Assembly (NCBI GenBank): GCA_965240325.2
Contig: OZ251222.1
Coordinates: 4,030,001 to 4,094,000 of the forward strand
Direction of reading: 5' to 3'
Length of the DNA: 64,000 bases
Origin: Rebecca billardiae RCC1528
Lineage: Eukaryota > Haptophyta
Part shown: positions 62,648-64,000 of the stretch, piece after piece
How positions within the stretch are numbered: position 1 is the stretch's first letter
Layout of the letters: each line of letters starts with the position of its first letter
The notes under the pieces: model-generated
Seen by the model: the letters and a program-made list of their open reading frames with translations, nothing else
Told to the model about the DNA's origin: nothing
Databases searched by the model: none
Made by a program: the position numbers and the translations under genes

Positions 62648-64000
62648 GGACATGCCGCCGGTCGACATCATGTCTTATTCATGACATGCCGCCATCGGAA
62701 GCCAGCACACTATACAGACTATACTCAGCATGTCACTGCGCATGATGTCACGACTGCTTGCTGTCAGTATCGTCATACTGTAACAGTTACAGTAGCAGTA
62801 AGACTTAGTCGCGCGTCAACATGATATGTGTAGTCATGGCGGGGCGGAGTTATATGGCGGGCGGCCGTTAATATTGGAATATATAGTCGCGTAGTAGTGG
62901 TCGGCCATTGATGATGCCACTATAACTCGTCTAAGACTACTGCTAGCCACTGCGGACTACCGATGCTCGATACCCGGCGCCCGCCGCTGGCACTCCGCAC
63001 TGCGCCGCGTCGATCGAGTAGGCTCCAGCTCCGCCGGTCCACCCCCCCGGCCCCAGCTCCGTTACGTCTTGGCCCCGAGCCGAAGTCAATCAACCAAGCG
63101 AACCATGCAGCGCAGAGTCCCTTCCGACCCCCGATTGATGACTTCGTCAACGAGAAATGCCCGATCTGACCGACCACCTCCCAATGATAGATTCAGACTC
63201 TATTTTTACAACTACTATGTATTTAACCGTCCCTCACAGGCTCACTCAGATCTCAGCACAGTCCGGGGGTGTTCCGGACACTACCTGTGTACATCTGCGA
63301 AAATGGCTTCCGGACTAGCTGGGTATTTCGTTAGAGAAAATAGAGTCTGAACCTATGGGAGGTTTGGCTGATGATCCATCTCAATCTGGCCATAATATTT
63401 TCAAATATATATCGTCCAAGGGACCGGCCTGGGATGGCCTCTAGGAGCTATGATTGTAAATCACCAGAGGCGGCGATCCCGCCTATTGCCGTGTCAAGAT
63501 CGGTAACGCTCCAGTGACCGGACTGGGGGGGGGGGGGGCTGAACTTGAAGCCGGAGCTTCGAGTCCGGTTCGGCTGCGGCAGTGCTGCAGACCTGACTGA
63601 GACCCATGCCATCGTCAACTGATGAATAGTATGCGGCGCGCGAGGCCTATTATTCGCTCACTGTACTGGCGGACGAGAGTCTAATCATCACTGCATATGC
63701 TACATCCTACTATATCATCATCAACATTACCCAGTCGATCTCGCACGACATGCACCGTAGTTGGCGGATATCCAGTGCGACTCACCGTGCGATCCTATCG
63801 TCCCGCCATTGACTCCGAGCCATTGACGCGCGACGCCTCGACCCGCGGCGCTCTGCCTCTTGGATTCAGAGTGGGCTCGTGGTCCACAAGGACGGCCGCC
63901 ACCACTGCAGTGGCGCAGTGACACATTATTCATCACATTGCATCAGCAAGTCAGATGTCATCGTCATCAGTCATCACCTGCTCGGGAGCTTGGGCTTGGT
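62630..64000. other. 3' flank and intergenic sequence, no gene seen
   Basis: About 1.37 kb of mixed composition with many short palindromic words. It contains a run of 14 G at 63525-63538. None of the open frames resembles a protein, and no splice-bounded exon is convincing. It probably holds the 3' UTR of the giant gene. Confidence 0.5.

Noticed and set aside
1-64000. tRNA, rRNA or snRNA genes
   Set aside because: I looked for cloverleaf-like and B-box words in intergenic DNA and saw none I could support. A covariance-model scan would be decisive.

Overview
This is nuclear DNA of a GC-rich unicellular eukaryote, most likely an alga. The evidence is: genes interrupted by short introns (79-212 bp) with GT donors and CAG acceptors; eukaryote-only families (eL19, Sec22, kinesin, F-box/chromo-barrel, RAP-domain and DOMON/copper monooxygenase proteins); and a very long Ser-Pro-Pro-Pro cell-surface protein of the kind known from green algae and haptophytes. 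The GTGCGY-type splice donors and extreme GC recall haptophytes, but the sequence alone does not fix the lineage. I see no organellar, bacterial or viral gene.

Layout. 0.4-2.0 kb (+): a secreted or organelle-targeted membrane protein of unknown function. 2.4-3.9 kb (+): a triose-phosphate/nucleotide-sugar-type transporter in three exons. 4.1-5.7 kb (+): a kinesin with a SAM-like tail. 5.9-7.3 kb (-): a membrane-anchored alpha/beta-hydrolase. 7.6-9.1 kb (-): a small LRR receptor-like protein in which each internal exon is one repeat. 9.1-11.8 kb: gene-free, with dispersed and inverted repeats. 11.8-13.5 kb: a TPR protein (-) divergent from ribosomal protein eL19 (+). 13.9-16.9 kb (-): a SulP-STAS-cyclic-nucleotide-binding protein. 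About 17.3 kb (+): a doubtful small protein. 18.6-21.1 kb (-): amidophosphoribosyltransferase with a ubiquitin-like N-terminal extension. 21.8-22.7 kb (-): Sec22. 22.9-25.8 kb (-): a two-domain glycosyltransferase. 25.8-28.3 kb: an inverted-repeat (foldback) element. 28.4-30.2 kb (+): an unknown single-pass membrane protein. 30.4-34.0 kb (+): a RAP-domain organelle RNA-binding protein. 34.4-36.8 kb (-): a DBH/MOXD1-like copper monooxygenase. 38.3-40.0 kb (-): a DDX52/Rok1-like helicase, divergent from an F-box/double chromo-barrel protein (40.2-42.1 kb, +). 42.5-62.6 kb (+): one giant gene for a protein of about 6,620 residues. It has a signal peptide, 3,368 residues of (SPPP)n, nine copies of an unnamed roughly 100-residue module, IPT/TIG and REJ/PKD-like domains, an EGF-like domain and several membrane spans. 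62.6-64 kb: no gene seen.

The genes are mostly independent housekeeping and surface functions, with no operon-like logic. The strongest unusual signal is the amidophosphoribosyltransferase. Its ubiquitin-like domain ends in Arg-Gly-Gly immediately before the cysteine that must become the free N-terminal nucleophile, so a deubiquitinase-type cut would create the active enzyme. Other points for follow-up are the giant SPPP/REJ protein with its novel repeated module, the one-exon-per-LRR gene, the foldback element in a divergent promoter, the GTRCGY donor consensus, and the glycosyltransferase fusion. Exon structures were inferred by hand from reading frame, splice sites and family conservation; no transcript data were available.
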